7,081 nucleotides of DNA from Clostridium sp. CAG:762. Its GTDB lineage: Bacteria > Bacillota_I > Bacilli_A > RF39 > UBA660. The DNA is taken from positions 1 to 7,081 of the forward strand of contig HF996827.1 in NCBI GenBank assembly GCA_000432575.1, written 5' to 3'. Position numbers and translations under genes: made by a program. The number at the start of each line of letters is the position of its first letter. Position 1 is the first letter of the stretch. Positions 1 through 5,944 of this stretch are shown in pieces. A model generated the notes under the pieces. The model was not told the DNA's origin, ran no database searches, and worked only from the letters and a program-made list of their open reading frames with translations.

Positions 1-14
1 CACCTTCTTCCTTC
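1..14 (-). promoter_or_regulatory. possible ribosome binding site of a gene at the left edge
   Basis: Read on the minus strand, the last bases of the window are purine rich (GAAGGAAGAAGGTG). AAGGA at 13-9 lies 5 bases before a GTG at 3-1, or the AAGGTG itself could serve a start codon beyond the edge. Either reading suggests that a minus-strand gene begins at or just past the left edge. Its identity cannot be seen; parC is one guess, because it often follows parE. The call rests only on the purine-rich string. Confidence 0.35.
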
Positions 15-32
15 TGCTATTCTTATGTATTA

Positions 33-61
33 ATATTATCATGCTTTTATAATTTATGCAA
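33..61 (-). promoter_or_regulatory. weak candidate promoter between the DUF262-HNH gene and the left edge
   Basis: On the minus strand, TTGCAT (61-56) is followed after 17 bases by TAATAT (38-33), which is preceded by TGA (41-39) and so resembles an extended -10. The -10 matches TATAAT at 4 of 6 positions and the -35 matches only 3 of 6, so in this AT-rich gap it may be chance. The gap 1-78 shows no hairpin followed by a T run, so read-through from the upstream operon is an alternative source of transcription for the next gene. Confidence 0.25.
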
Positions 62-78
62 GTAAAATGTATATTTTT

Positions 79-1332
79 TTATTCTTCTATTTCACAATTA
101 TTAATTTCTTCCTCTAAAGCCTTAATATTCTTAATATCTTGACTATGAATTATATCATGACATTCCTTACATAATATCTCTATATTATCTTCTCTCTTAC
201 CACCATCAGCATATCTTTTTATATGATGATATTCAGGTTCATTATAAAACTCAAACTTCTTCTTACATCTTTCACAATAAGGATGCTTCTCAAACAATAT
301 AGATTTATCAGCCTCAGTAATTTGTCTAGCCACATCTAAATCTAAAACCTTATATTTTTTTAAAAATTCATCTACCAATAACTTTTGTCTTAAAGTAATT
401 AAATTTTCACTCCATCCACCACGACTAATATCATAATATTTATTATAAATATAATTAGAACGCCTAAAATCTTCATTATAAACATTATTAAAGAAATTAA
501 TACAAAACTTCCTAATATTATCTTCCTGTTGAGTCATTGCATAATATTTTCTAAGATAACTCACCATAGTATATATTGACATAATCCTAGCATCTTTTTC
601 TAAGCAAAAGTATTTACCACCACTAGGGAAACATTTTAATAAATAATTTAAATTATCATTAACAGTGTTATATATTTTACCATTAATAGCCTCATTCTTA
701 TAATCATCAAAATATTTATGTAAATACTCAGTAGAAGATTCTTTAGTTCCAAATTGCTCAAAATACATCATTTTAGCAACGATTGGATAAGTATTATATC
801 TATTTTTATTAATGGAAATAACTTCGTCAACAAACTTATGCTTAGATAGTTTTCTCATTGTAAGAACAATATCTCCTGGTAAAGCATTTAATCTTTCACC
901 TAAATTTAAAGGTTTACCTCTTTGTAACCTAGAAAAAATCATTCTAACCCTTTCATCATCATAATCTGGTACAATATGAACCTTAAGATCATACCCTAAA
1001 AATTTATCTTGTAATTCCTCAGGAATACATTTATCTCCATTAAAAGTACAACCATCTAATTTCTCACCTGAAAACTTACTACTTAACTTAATCTTATTAT
1101 CATAAAATTTCCTAATACAATTTAATCTTTGTTGCCCGTCTACTATATAAAATACAGTATCGCCATTTTCATCAGTCTTCGCATTAAAGAAAAACATTGG
1201 AATAGGTTCTTCTCTTAAAATAGTATCTATAAAACATTGATTATCTTGATTAGACCAAACATCAACGGGTCTTTGATAATTATAATCAACCTTATATCTA
1301 TTCTTTTTATTAATAAATTCTTGTATTGTCAT
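79..1332 (-). CDS. DUF262 (ParB-like/GmrSD-N) protein with C-terminal HNH nuclease domain
   Basis: A 417-residue single-chain protein. The N-terminal half is a DUF262 (COG1479) domain: YQRPxxxW at residues 19-26, the signature DGQQR at 65-69 and the conserved RLQRGxxLxxxERLNALPG stretch at 135-153. The middle (about 160-330) is mostly helical and unrecognised. The C-terminus (about 345-397) is an HNH nuclease: zinc-type pairs C353/C356 and C388/C391, EYHHI with catalytic-type H370, N383 and H392/H396. In characterised relatives (GmrSD, BrxU, SspE) DUF262 binds or hydrolyses nucleotides and recognises DNA modification, and the attached nuclease cuts modified or foreign DNA. An intracellular anti-phage role is therefore inferred, not shown. 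Those relatives carry other nuclease modules (DUF1524 or similar); here it is a classical HNH. The start has a strong AAGGAG site (1344-1339) 6 bases before ATG. It lies 17 bases after parE with no terminator between, so it is probably cotranscribed. All expected motifs are present and the gene looks intact. Confidence 0.85.
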   Translation of the reverse strand: MTIQEFINKKNRYKVDYNYQRPVDVWSNQDNQCFIDTILREEPIPMFFFNAKTDENGDTVFYIVDGQQRLNCIRKFYDNKIKLSSKFSGEKLDGCTFNGDKCIPEELQDKFLGYDLKVHIVPDYDDERVRMIFSRLQRGKPLNLGERLNALPGDIVLTMRKLSKHKFVDEVISINKNRYNTYPIVAKMMYFEQFGTKESSTEYLHKYFDDYKNEAINGKIYNTVNDNLNYLLKCFPSGGKYFCLEKDARIMSIYTMVSYLRKYYAMTQQEDNIRKFCINFFNNVYNEDFRRSNYIYNKYYDISRGGWSENLITLRQKLLVDEFLKKYKVLDLDVARQITEADKSILFEKHPYCERCKKKFEFYNEPEYHHIKRYADGGKREDNIEILCKECHDIIHSQDIKNIKALEEEINNCEIEE

Positions 1333-1338
1333 ATAAAA

Positions 1339-1344
1339 CTCCTT
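1339..1344 (-). promoter_or_regulatory. strong ribosome binding site of the DUF262-HNH gene
   Basis: AAGGAG on the minus strand, 6 bases before the ATG at 1332-1330. It is among the best Shine-Dalgarno sequences in the window and fixes the start of the DUF262-HNH protein. It lies in the 17-base gap after the parE stop, consistent with translation from a shared mRNA. Confidence 0.7.
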
Positions 1345-1349
1345 ATAAA

Positions 1350-3260
1350 TTATTTTATTTTATAACTATCTTCTAGTGAGAACTCAACATTTTCTTCTAT
1401 CCAAAGCTTTCTTGGTTCTACTGCATCGCCCATTAAGACACTTACTCTTTTTTCCGCTAAGGCGGCATCAGTAATGCCTACTTTAACAAGCATTCTGTTA
1501 TCAGGATCCATTGTTGTTTCCCATAGTTGGGTAAAGTTCATTTCACCTAGTCCTTTATATCTTTGAATAGTATAATTTTTCATGTTGGAAACAACTTTTC
1601 TTAGGTCTTCTCCAGGATATACATAGGTAACTTTTTTCTTGTTTTCTTCTACTTTGTATAATGGGGGCATTGCTATATATAGATGTCCATTTTCAATAAG
1701 TGGTTTCATATATCTATAGAAGAATGTGAGTAATAAGCATTGAATATGGGCTCCATCCTCATCAGCATCGGTCATAATAATTACTTTATCGTAGTTACTA
1801 TCTTTTACATTAAATTCATTGCCAATTCCAGCTCCAATAGTATGAATTAGGGTATTAATTTCTTCGTTTTTCAAGATGTCTTCTAGTTTAGCTTTCTCGG
1901 TGTTAATTACTTTTCCTCTTAATGGTAATACTGCTTGATATTTACGATCTCTTCCTTGTTTGGCTGAGCCTCCCGCTGAATCACCTTCGACTATAAATAA
2001 TTCGTTTTTGCTTTTGTCTTTGCCTTGAGCTGGGGTTAGTTTACCACTTAATATTTTTTCTATTTTTTTATTGTCTTTACCTTTTCTTGTTTCTTCTCTT
2101 GCTTTTCTGGCCGCTTCTCTTGCTTCTTTGCCTTTTAATGCTTTAGATATTATTTTGGTGGCGATGCTTTTGTTTTCTTCTAGGAAATATTTTAGTTTTT
2201 CTACTGTAATGGATTCTACTATGCTCCTTGCTATCGGGGTTCCTAGTTTGGCTTTTGTTTGTCCTTCAAACTGTAATAAGTCTTCTGGTATTTGGACGCT
2301 TATAATGGCTGTTAGGCCTTCTCTTACATCACTGCCTTCAAATGTTTTATCTTTGTTTTTTAGGAAGTTATTTTCTTTGGCATAGTCGTTTATTACTTTG
2401 GTAATCGCAGATTTGAATCCTACTTCATGGGTGCCTCCGTCAGTGGTTTTTACGTTATTGACGAAACTGATGATATTTTCAGCATAACTATCGGTATATT
2501 GTAAGGCTACATCAACTTTGACTTTGTCTTTGGTGCTAGAAAAGCATAGTACTTTATGTAAAGCATCTTTCCCTTCGTTTAGGTAATCACAAAATGCTGA
2601 TAATCCATTTTCATAGACATATTTTTCTTCTCTATCGTTAATTTCATCTATTATTTCAATAATGAGGCCATTTATTAAGAAAGCACATTCTTGCATTCTT
2701 TCACATATTGTTGAGAAACTGAAACTAGTAGTTTGGAATATTGTGGGATCAGGCCAAAATCTTACGGTTGTTCCTGTGCCTCTGGCTTCTCCTATTTTTC
2801 TTAGTGGTTTGCTTACTTTACCTCCGTTTTCAAAGGCAATATAGTATTCTCCCCCATCTTTTTTAGTTATTACTTCCATTTTACTACTTAATGCATTAAC
2901 AACTGATGCTCCAACGCCATGCAAACCTCCGCTTACTTTGTATCCGCCATCACTAAATTTACCACCGGCATGGAGTACTGTATATATTACTTCGGGTGTA
3001 CTTTTTCCTGAAGCATGCATTCCTACAGGGATTCCTCTACCTTTATCGGTAACACTGACAGAACCATCTTTGTGCATGATTATTTTTATGCTGTTACCAT
3101 ATCCATTTAGTGCTTCGTCTACAGCATTGTCAACGATTTCCCAGACTAGGTGGTGTAAGCCTCTTTTGTCGGTGGAACCAATGTACATACCAGGTCTTTT
3201 TCTAACGGCCTCAAGGCCTTCTAATATTTTAATTGAACTTTCATCATAATTTGATTTCAT
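1350..3260 (-). CDS. parE: DNA topoisomerase IV subunit B (ParE)
   Basis: Type IIA topoisomerase ATPase subunit, 636 residues, acting with ParC to decatenate daughter chromosomes. The GHKL ATPase domain shows EIVDNAVDE (41-49, with general base E41 and Mg-binding N45), DKGRGIP (72-78) and the glycine-rich GGLHGVGAS (111-119). The transducer carries the ATP-contacting QTK loop (334-336). The TOPRIM domain has EGDSAGGSAK (425-434) and the acidic cluster DADEDGAH (498-505), followed by RYKGLGEM (567-574). ParE rather than GyrB is indicated by GSTDKRGLHHLVWEIVDN near the start, by AREAARKAREETRKGK (379-394) and by LSGKLTPAQ (404-412), where GyrB normally has a PGKLADC-like sequence. The length is usual and nothing appears missing. 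The start is preceded by a weak GGTGA site 4 bases away that adjoins the stop of the RNase HII fusion, so translation is probably coupled. ParC is not directly downstream; a DUF262-HNH gene lies there instead. This gene is visibly less AT-rich than its accessory neighbours. Confidence 0.95.
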   Translation of the reverse strand: MKSNYDESSIKILEGLEAVRKRPGMYIGSTDKRGLHHLVWEIVDNAVDEALNGYGNSIKIIMHKDGSVSVTDKGRGIPVGMHASGKSTPEVIYTVLHAGGKFSDGGYKVSGGLHGVGASVVNALSSKMEVITKKDGGEYYIAFENGGKVSKPLRKIGEARGTGTTVRFWPDPTIFQTTSFSFSTICERMQECAFLINGLIIEIIDEINDREEKYVYENGLSAFCDYLNEGKDALHKVLCFSSTKDKVKVDVALQYTDSYAENIISFVNNVKTTDGGTHEVGFKSAITKVINDYAKENNFLKNKDKTFEGSDVREGLTAIISVQIPEDLLQFEGQTKAKLGTPIARSIVESITVEKLKYFLEENKSIATKIISKALKGKEAREAARKAREETRKGKDNKKIEKILSGKLTPAQGKDKSKNELFIVEGDSAGGSAKQGRDRKYQAVLPLRGKVINTEKAKLEDILKNEEINTLIHTIGAGIGNEFNVKDSNYDKVIIMTDADEDGAHIQCLLLTFFYRYMKPLIENGHLYIAMPPLYKVEENKKKVTYVYPGEDLRKVVSNMKNYTIQRYKGLGEMNFTQLWETTMDPDNRMLVKVGITDAALAEKRVSVLMGDAVEPRKLWIEENVEFSLEDSYKIK

Positions 3261-3272
3261 GTTTTCACCCTA
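3261..3272 (-). promoter_or_regulatory. coupled stop/ribosome binding site between the RNase HII fusion and parE
   Basis: Minus strand TAGGGTGAAAAC followed by the parE ATG. The TAG ends the RNase HII-prepilin reading frame, and GGTGA (3269-3265) follows it directly, 4 bases before the parE start. The weak site with immediate stop-start spacing suggests that parE is translated partly by ribosomes terminating on the fusion gene. ParE supply may thus depend on reading through the whole fusion, including the pilin part. Confidence 0.5.
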
Positions 3273-4253
3273 TTCTAATACTATATTTACATTTATTTTT
3301 TTTGTTTCACAGTTATACTCTAATTCAATTTCTTTATCTAAACTGATATCTTCTTTTGTTTTAGGATTTTTTAAGGAGCCTTTTAAGTAGTCTTCATTTA
3401 TCAAATCGTTTATGGTAATTGTTGCTTTGTCATGGCAGGTTTTAAATAAAGTGGTCATGTTATCAGTAGCATAGTTTTTACTTGATAGTACAATGCTATT
3501 TTTTATTTTATTAAGGTTTTCTTCCTTGCTTTTATCAATTAAACTACTTACGTTGGGTACGAGCAAAATGGCAAGCATGCCTAATATTGAGATAACAATT
3601 AGTAATTCAATCAGTGTGAAGCCTTGGTTGTTTTTGTTATGTTTGGTAATATAATCTTTAACTGGTCCGTAGCTTCTTCGGTGTTCATTGATGATGCCAT
3701 ATTCTTCGATGGCTTTGATGTGTTTTTTTGTGGGATAACCTTTGTTGTTTTTAAAGTCATACATTGGATATTTTTTGTCTAATTCATATAGCATTCTATC
3801 TCTAGTTACTTTGGCAATGACTGAAGCGGCAGCGATACTAATACTTAAGGCATCGCCTTTGATGATTGATGTTACTGGTATATCTAATTCTAGGGGCATG
3901 GCATCCACTAGAACATGTTCTAATTTTATTTGTTTTCTTACATTTTCTATTGCTTCTTTCATTGCTAGTTTGGTGGCTTCATAGATATTTATTTTATCAA
4001 TTATGTCTTTGTCTATTATTCCAATTCCTATTGCAACAGCATGGTTCATAATGTAATCATAATATATTTCTCTTTTTTTCTCACTTAATTTTTTTGAATC
4101 AGTTAATCCTTCTAAAACAAAATCTTTGGGTAATACAACGCAAGAGGCTACGACTGGGCCTACTAGAGGGCCTCTTCCTACTTCGTCAACACCTCCAATG
4201 AGAGAGATGTTACGACTATATAGTTCTTTTTCATATTTATATAAATCAACCAT
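3270..4253 (-). CDS. rnhB: ribonuclease HII fused to a C-terminal type IV prepilin-like domain
   Basis: A 327-residue frame with two parts. Residues 1-about 205 are a complete RNase HII, which cuts RNA-DNA hybrids and single embedded ribonucleotides: GGVDEVGRGPLVGP (20-33; acidic D23, E24), LVDAMPL (115-121; D117), KGDALSISIAAASVIAKVTRD (132-152; D134) and the closing GYPTKKH and HRRSYGPVK blocks. Residues 211-234 are a canonical prepilin motif, G211 then FTLIELLIV with E216 at mature position +5, plus a hydrophobic helix. Residues 235-327 are a small pilin-like domain with C273 and C315, a possible disulfide. No stop separates the parts, and no in-frame ATG, GTG or TTG codon exists between M164 and G211 (codons checked one by one). 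The pilin therefore has no start of its own. The start has AGGAAG (4265-4260) 6 bases before ATG, overlapping the stop of the small upstream gene. RNase HII identity is very secure and so is the prepilin motif. Whether the fusion is biological or a local sequence error is open. Confidence 0.92.
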   Translation of the reverse strand: MVDLYKYEKELYSRNISLIGGVDEVGRGPLVGPVVASCVVLPKDFVLEGLTDSKKLSEKKREIYYDYIMNHAVAIGIGIIDKDIIDKINIYEATKLAMKEAIENVRKQIKLEHVLVDAMPLELDIPVTSIIKGDALSISIAAASVIAKVTRDRMLYELDKKYPMYDFKNNKGYPTKKHIKAIEEYGIINEHRRSYGPVKDYITKHNKNNQGFTLIELLIVISILGMLAILLVPNVSSLIDKSKEENLNKIKNSIVLSSKNYATDNMTTLFKTCHDKATITINDLINEDYLKGSLKNPKTKEDISLDKEIELEYNCETKKINVNIVLE

Positions 4254-4256
4254 ATC

Positions 4257-4523
4257 TTACTTCCTAAAATTATTTATTATGGAGTTTATTTTGTTGTTTC
4301 TATTTATTTCTTTATTACCTTGTATTTGTCTATTTAAGTTATTTACTTTATCTTCTTTTGTTTCTTTTTTGTTATTAAAATTAGTGTAACTACCAAACAT
4401 TTTGTTATTAATTCTGTTCATTGCTTCTTTATAATCACTTACTTGTTTAGTATTATGATTAGCTTTCCAGCGATCATTGAATATATCAAGTGTGTCTCTG
4501 TTGCGATTAAAACCAAGTGCCAT
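4257..4523 (-). CDS. small Asn/Lys-rich hypothetical protein (88 aa), first gene of the operon
   Basis: I do not recognise this protein. It has 88 residues, about a quarter of them Asn (21 by count), with many Lys and Arg, no Cys, no signal peptide and no membrane segment. A soluble, basic, partly disordered cytoplasmic protein is likely. The N-terminal third (about 1-45, including LDIFNDRWK at 12-20 and DYKEAMNRINNKMFG at 30-44) looks more structured than the low-complexity C-terminus. I chose the ATG at 4523 rather than the in-frame TTG at 4553: the ATG has AGGATGTGA, one mismatch from the ideal site, 4 bases upstream, while the TTG lies within the -10 element and T run, upstream of the predicted transcription start. 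It ends 3 bases before the RNase HII fusion, whose ribosome binding site covers this gene's stop. The operon context hints at a housekeeping-linked role, but no function can be assigned. Confidence 0.7.
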   Translation of the reverse strand: MALGFNRNRDTLDIFNDRWKANHNTKQVSDYKEAMNRINNKMFGSYTNFNNKKETKEDKVNNLNRQIQGNKEINRNNKINSIINNFRK

Positions 4524-4527
4524 ATTA

Positions 4528-4536
4528 TCACATCCT
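4528..4536 (-). promoter_or_regulatory. ribosome binding site deciding the start of the 88-aa gene
   Basis: Minus strand AGGATGTGA, one mismatch from AGGAGGTGA, ends 4 bases before the ATG at 4523-4521. It favours that ATG over the upstream in-frame TTG. If the predicted promoter is right, this site lies at the very 5' end of the mRNA, giving a leader of only about 14 bases. Confidence 0.6.
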
Positions 4537-4543
4537 GAAACTA

Positions 4544-4572
4544 ATTTTAGCAAAAAAAACGAAAAAAGGCAA
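4544..4572 (-). promoter_or_regulatory. predicted promoter of the orf88-rnhB-parE-DUF262 operon, embedded in the mtaB terminator
   Basis: On the minus strand, TTGCCT (4572-4567, 4 of 6 to TTGACA) is separated by exactly 17 bases from TAAAAT (4549-4544, 5 of 6 to TATAAT), which is preceded by TGC and forms an extended -10. The expected start is near 4537. The -35 overlaps the descending arm of the mtaB terminator and the spacer is its T run, so one short stretch ends the upstream gene and starts the next operon. No other promoter is needed for the four genes to the left. Confidence 0.55.
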
Positions 4573-4606
4573 GTAATACTTACTTCTATATGACAATATT
4601 ACTCGC
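4552..4606 (-). terminator. intrinsic terminator after mtaB
   Basis: Minus strand: arm GCGAGTAATA (4606-4597) pairs with TATTACTTGC (4578-4569), giving 10 base pairs including one G-T wobble around an 18-base loop. It is followed by CTTTTTTCG and then eight T. It starts 1 base after the mtaB stop codon, as expected for a Rho-independent terminator of that gene. The stem is moderately AT-rich but long. Confidence 0.75.
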
Positions 4607-4607
4607 T

Positions 4608-5876
4608 TTATACTAATTTTGCAATGACTGTGTTTTTATCTACTACTTTATCTATTTTAACTTTTATAATCTTGTTAGTATCATATTTGCCTTTGATATG
4701 GACAAGTATATAATTACTAGTAAATCCCTTGGTATAACCATTTTTATAACTTTCGGTAATAATTTCTTCTTCTTTGTTTAACATGCTTTTATAAAATTCT
4801 AATTCATTATCATTGGATAACTCAATTACTTTTCTAGTACGTATTTTTTTAATTTCTTGAGATACTTGGTTGTCCATGGTACAGGCTTTTGTTCCTTCTC
4901 TTTTGGAATAAGGAAATACATGTATTTTACTGAATTTAATTTTGTTTAAGAAGTTAATTGTTTCATTAAATAGATTGTCATCTTCATAAGGAAAACCTAC
5001 AATTAAATCGGTAGTAATAGAAATGTCTAAAATGTTTTTTCTAATATAGTTTATTCTATCAAGAAAATACTTGGTATCATATTTTCTTTCCATTAGTTTG
5101 AGTATTTTATCACTTCCACTTTGAAGTGGAATATGTAAATGATGGGCAATAATATTACTATTTTTCATTATTTCAATTATTCCATTAGTAATCTCATTTA
5201 TTTCAATTGAAGATATTCTTAAGCGATATAAATTAGGTATTTTTATTAATTTTTTGAGAAGGTTTTCTAAATTAGTATTAATATCACGACCATATTTACC
5301 TGTATGAATACCTGTTAAGACTATTTCTTTATAACCACGGTTAACTAGGTTTGTTACTTCTTCAATAACTAAATTTTCATTCTTACTTCTTATGTTTCCA
5401 CGACTGTAGGGAATAATGCAATATGCACAGAAGGCATCACATCCATCTTGTATTTTAACAAATGCTCTTGTATGAGAATTAAAATCATTAATCTCCATAT
5501 CCTCGAATGATTCGTTGGTTAAATCGTATATTTTTTTTATTTCTTTTTTATTTTTTATATATTCTTCTAATAATTCTACTATTTTACTTTTATCTTTGTT
5601 ACCAATTATGATATCAGCGTCAATGCTATTTCCTTTTATTTGAGAATGACACCCCATAACTACTACAATGGCATCTTTATTTTTTCTTGCTTGTCTAATC
5701 ATTTTTTCACTTTTATTATCCGCCGTATTTGTAACTGTGCAGGTGTTTATGATATAAATGTCTGCGAGAGAATTAAATGGTACTATTTCGTAACCATTTT
5801 CTTTTAATTTTGATATAACGTATTCGCTTTCATAAATATTAACTTTGCAACCTAAACTGCATATTGCTACTTTCAC
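4608..5876 (-). CDS. mtaB: tRNA (t6A37) methylthiotransferase MtaB
   Basis: Radical-SAM methylthiotransferase of the MiaB family that converts t6A37 to ms2t6A37 in tRNAs such as tRNA-Lys(UUU), aiding decoding. It is 422 residues with the start used here. The N-terminal UPF0004 domain binds an auxiliary 4Fe-4S cluster through C10 (LGCK), C46 (NTCTVTNTAD) and C76 (MGCHSQ). The radical-SAM CxxxCxxC cluster is C146, C150 and C153 (GCDAFCAYCIIPYSRG). EIVLTGIHTGKYG, RISSIE and HLHIPLQSGSD follow as in MtaB, and a short C-terminal TRAM-like region closes the protein. CKVN near the start and VLTGIHTG favour MtaB over MiaB or RimO. The start is GTG at 5876, 8 bases after AAGGAAG. A GTG three codons earlier (5885) overlaps that site and is unlikely to be used. 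The gene has its own promoter and terminator, so it is probably monocistronic. It is strongly AT-rich, with no sign of damage. Confidence 0.92.
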   Translation of the reverse strand: MKVAICSLGCKVNIYESEYVISKLKENGYEIVPFNSLADIYIINTCTVTNTADNKSEKMIRQARKNKDAIVVVMGCHSQIKGNSIDADIIIGNKDKSKIVELLEEYIKNKKEIKKIYDLTNESFEDMEINDFNSHTRAFVKIQDGCDAFCAYCIIPYSRGNIRSKNENLVIEEVTNLVNRGYKEIVLTGIHTGKYGRDINTNLENLLKKLIKIPNLYRLRISSIEINEITNGIIEIMKNSNIIAHHLHIPLQSGSDKILKLMERKYDTKYFLDRINYIRKNILDISITTDLIVGFPYEDDNLFNETINFLNKIKFSKIHVFPYSKREGTKACTMDNQVSQEIKKIRTRKVIELSNDNELEFYKSMLNKEEEIITESYKNGYTKGFTSNYILVHIKGKYDTNKIIKVKIDKVVDKNTVIAKLV

Positions 5877-5884
5877 TAAAATCA

Positions 5885-5891
5885 CTTCCTT
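5885..5891 (-). promoter_or_regulatory. ribosome binding site deciding the mtaB start
   Basis: Minus strand AAGGAAG at 5891-5885, with 8 bases to the GTG at 5876-5874. The alternative in-frame GTG at 5885-5883 begins inside this site, so the downstream GTG is preferred and the protein begins MKVAICSLGCK, as is usual for the family. Confidence 0.6.
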
Positions 5892-5900
5892 GTGAGTAAT

Positions 5901-5929
5901 ATTATAGCAGATTAAAGAAAAAAAAGGAA
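5901..5929 (-). promoter_or_regulatory. predicted mtaB promoter with a perfect extended -10
   Basis: Minus strand TGCTATAAT (5909-5901) is a perfect TATAAT with the TGn extension. At 17 bases spacing the -35 position holds TTCCTT (5929-5924), a poor match (3 of 6), as is often tolerated with an extended -10. The expected start is about 5894, giving a leader of roughly 18 bases that contains the ribosome binding site. The -35 region falls in the terminator stem of the upstream surface-protein gene. Confidence 0.65.
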
Positions 5930-5942
5930 GTTTTCTTCCTTT
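5912..5942 (-). terminator. intrinsic terminator after the surface-protein gene
   Basis: Minus strand AAAGGAAG (5942-5935), loop AAAA (5934-5931), then CTTCCTTT (5930-5923): a perfect 8-base-pair hairpin with a four-base loop. It is followed by a T-rich run continuing to about 5912. It lies 2 bases after the stop codon of the surface protein. Confidence 0.8.
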
Positions 5943-5944
5943 AA

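Noticed and set aside
1..78. Terminator after the DUF262-HNH gene
   Set aside because: No stem of useful length followed by a T run can be drawn on the minus strand, so only weak AT-rich pairings exist.
2071..2385. Plus-strand open frames within parE (also 2662-2844 and 2938-3249)
   Set aside because: They lie antisense to strongly conserved ParE codons, encode no recognisable motif and have no promoter or ribosome binding site of their own.
3357..3368. NPKT in the pilin-like domain of the fusion (residues 296-299) as a second sorting signal
   Set aside because: No hydrophobic segment or basic tail follows it, so it cannot be a wall-sorting signal.
3742..4389. Plus-strand open frames opposite rnhB and the small gene (3742-3984, 3866-4051, 4126-4389)
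   Set aside because: They are shadows of the RNase HII coding sequence; their hydrophobic character comes from the complementary codons.
4595..5903. Ten-base inverted match (AATATTACTC) flanking mtaB, suggesting 5'-3' mRNA pairing
   Set aside because: The 5' copy overlaps the -10 element and would mostly lie upstream of the transcript start. A 10-base AT-rich match is also expected by chance.
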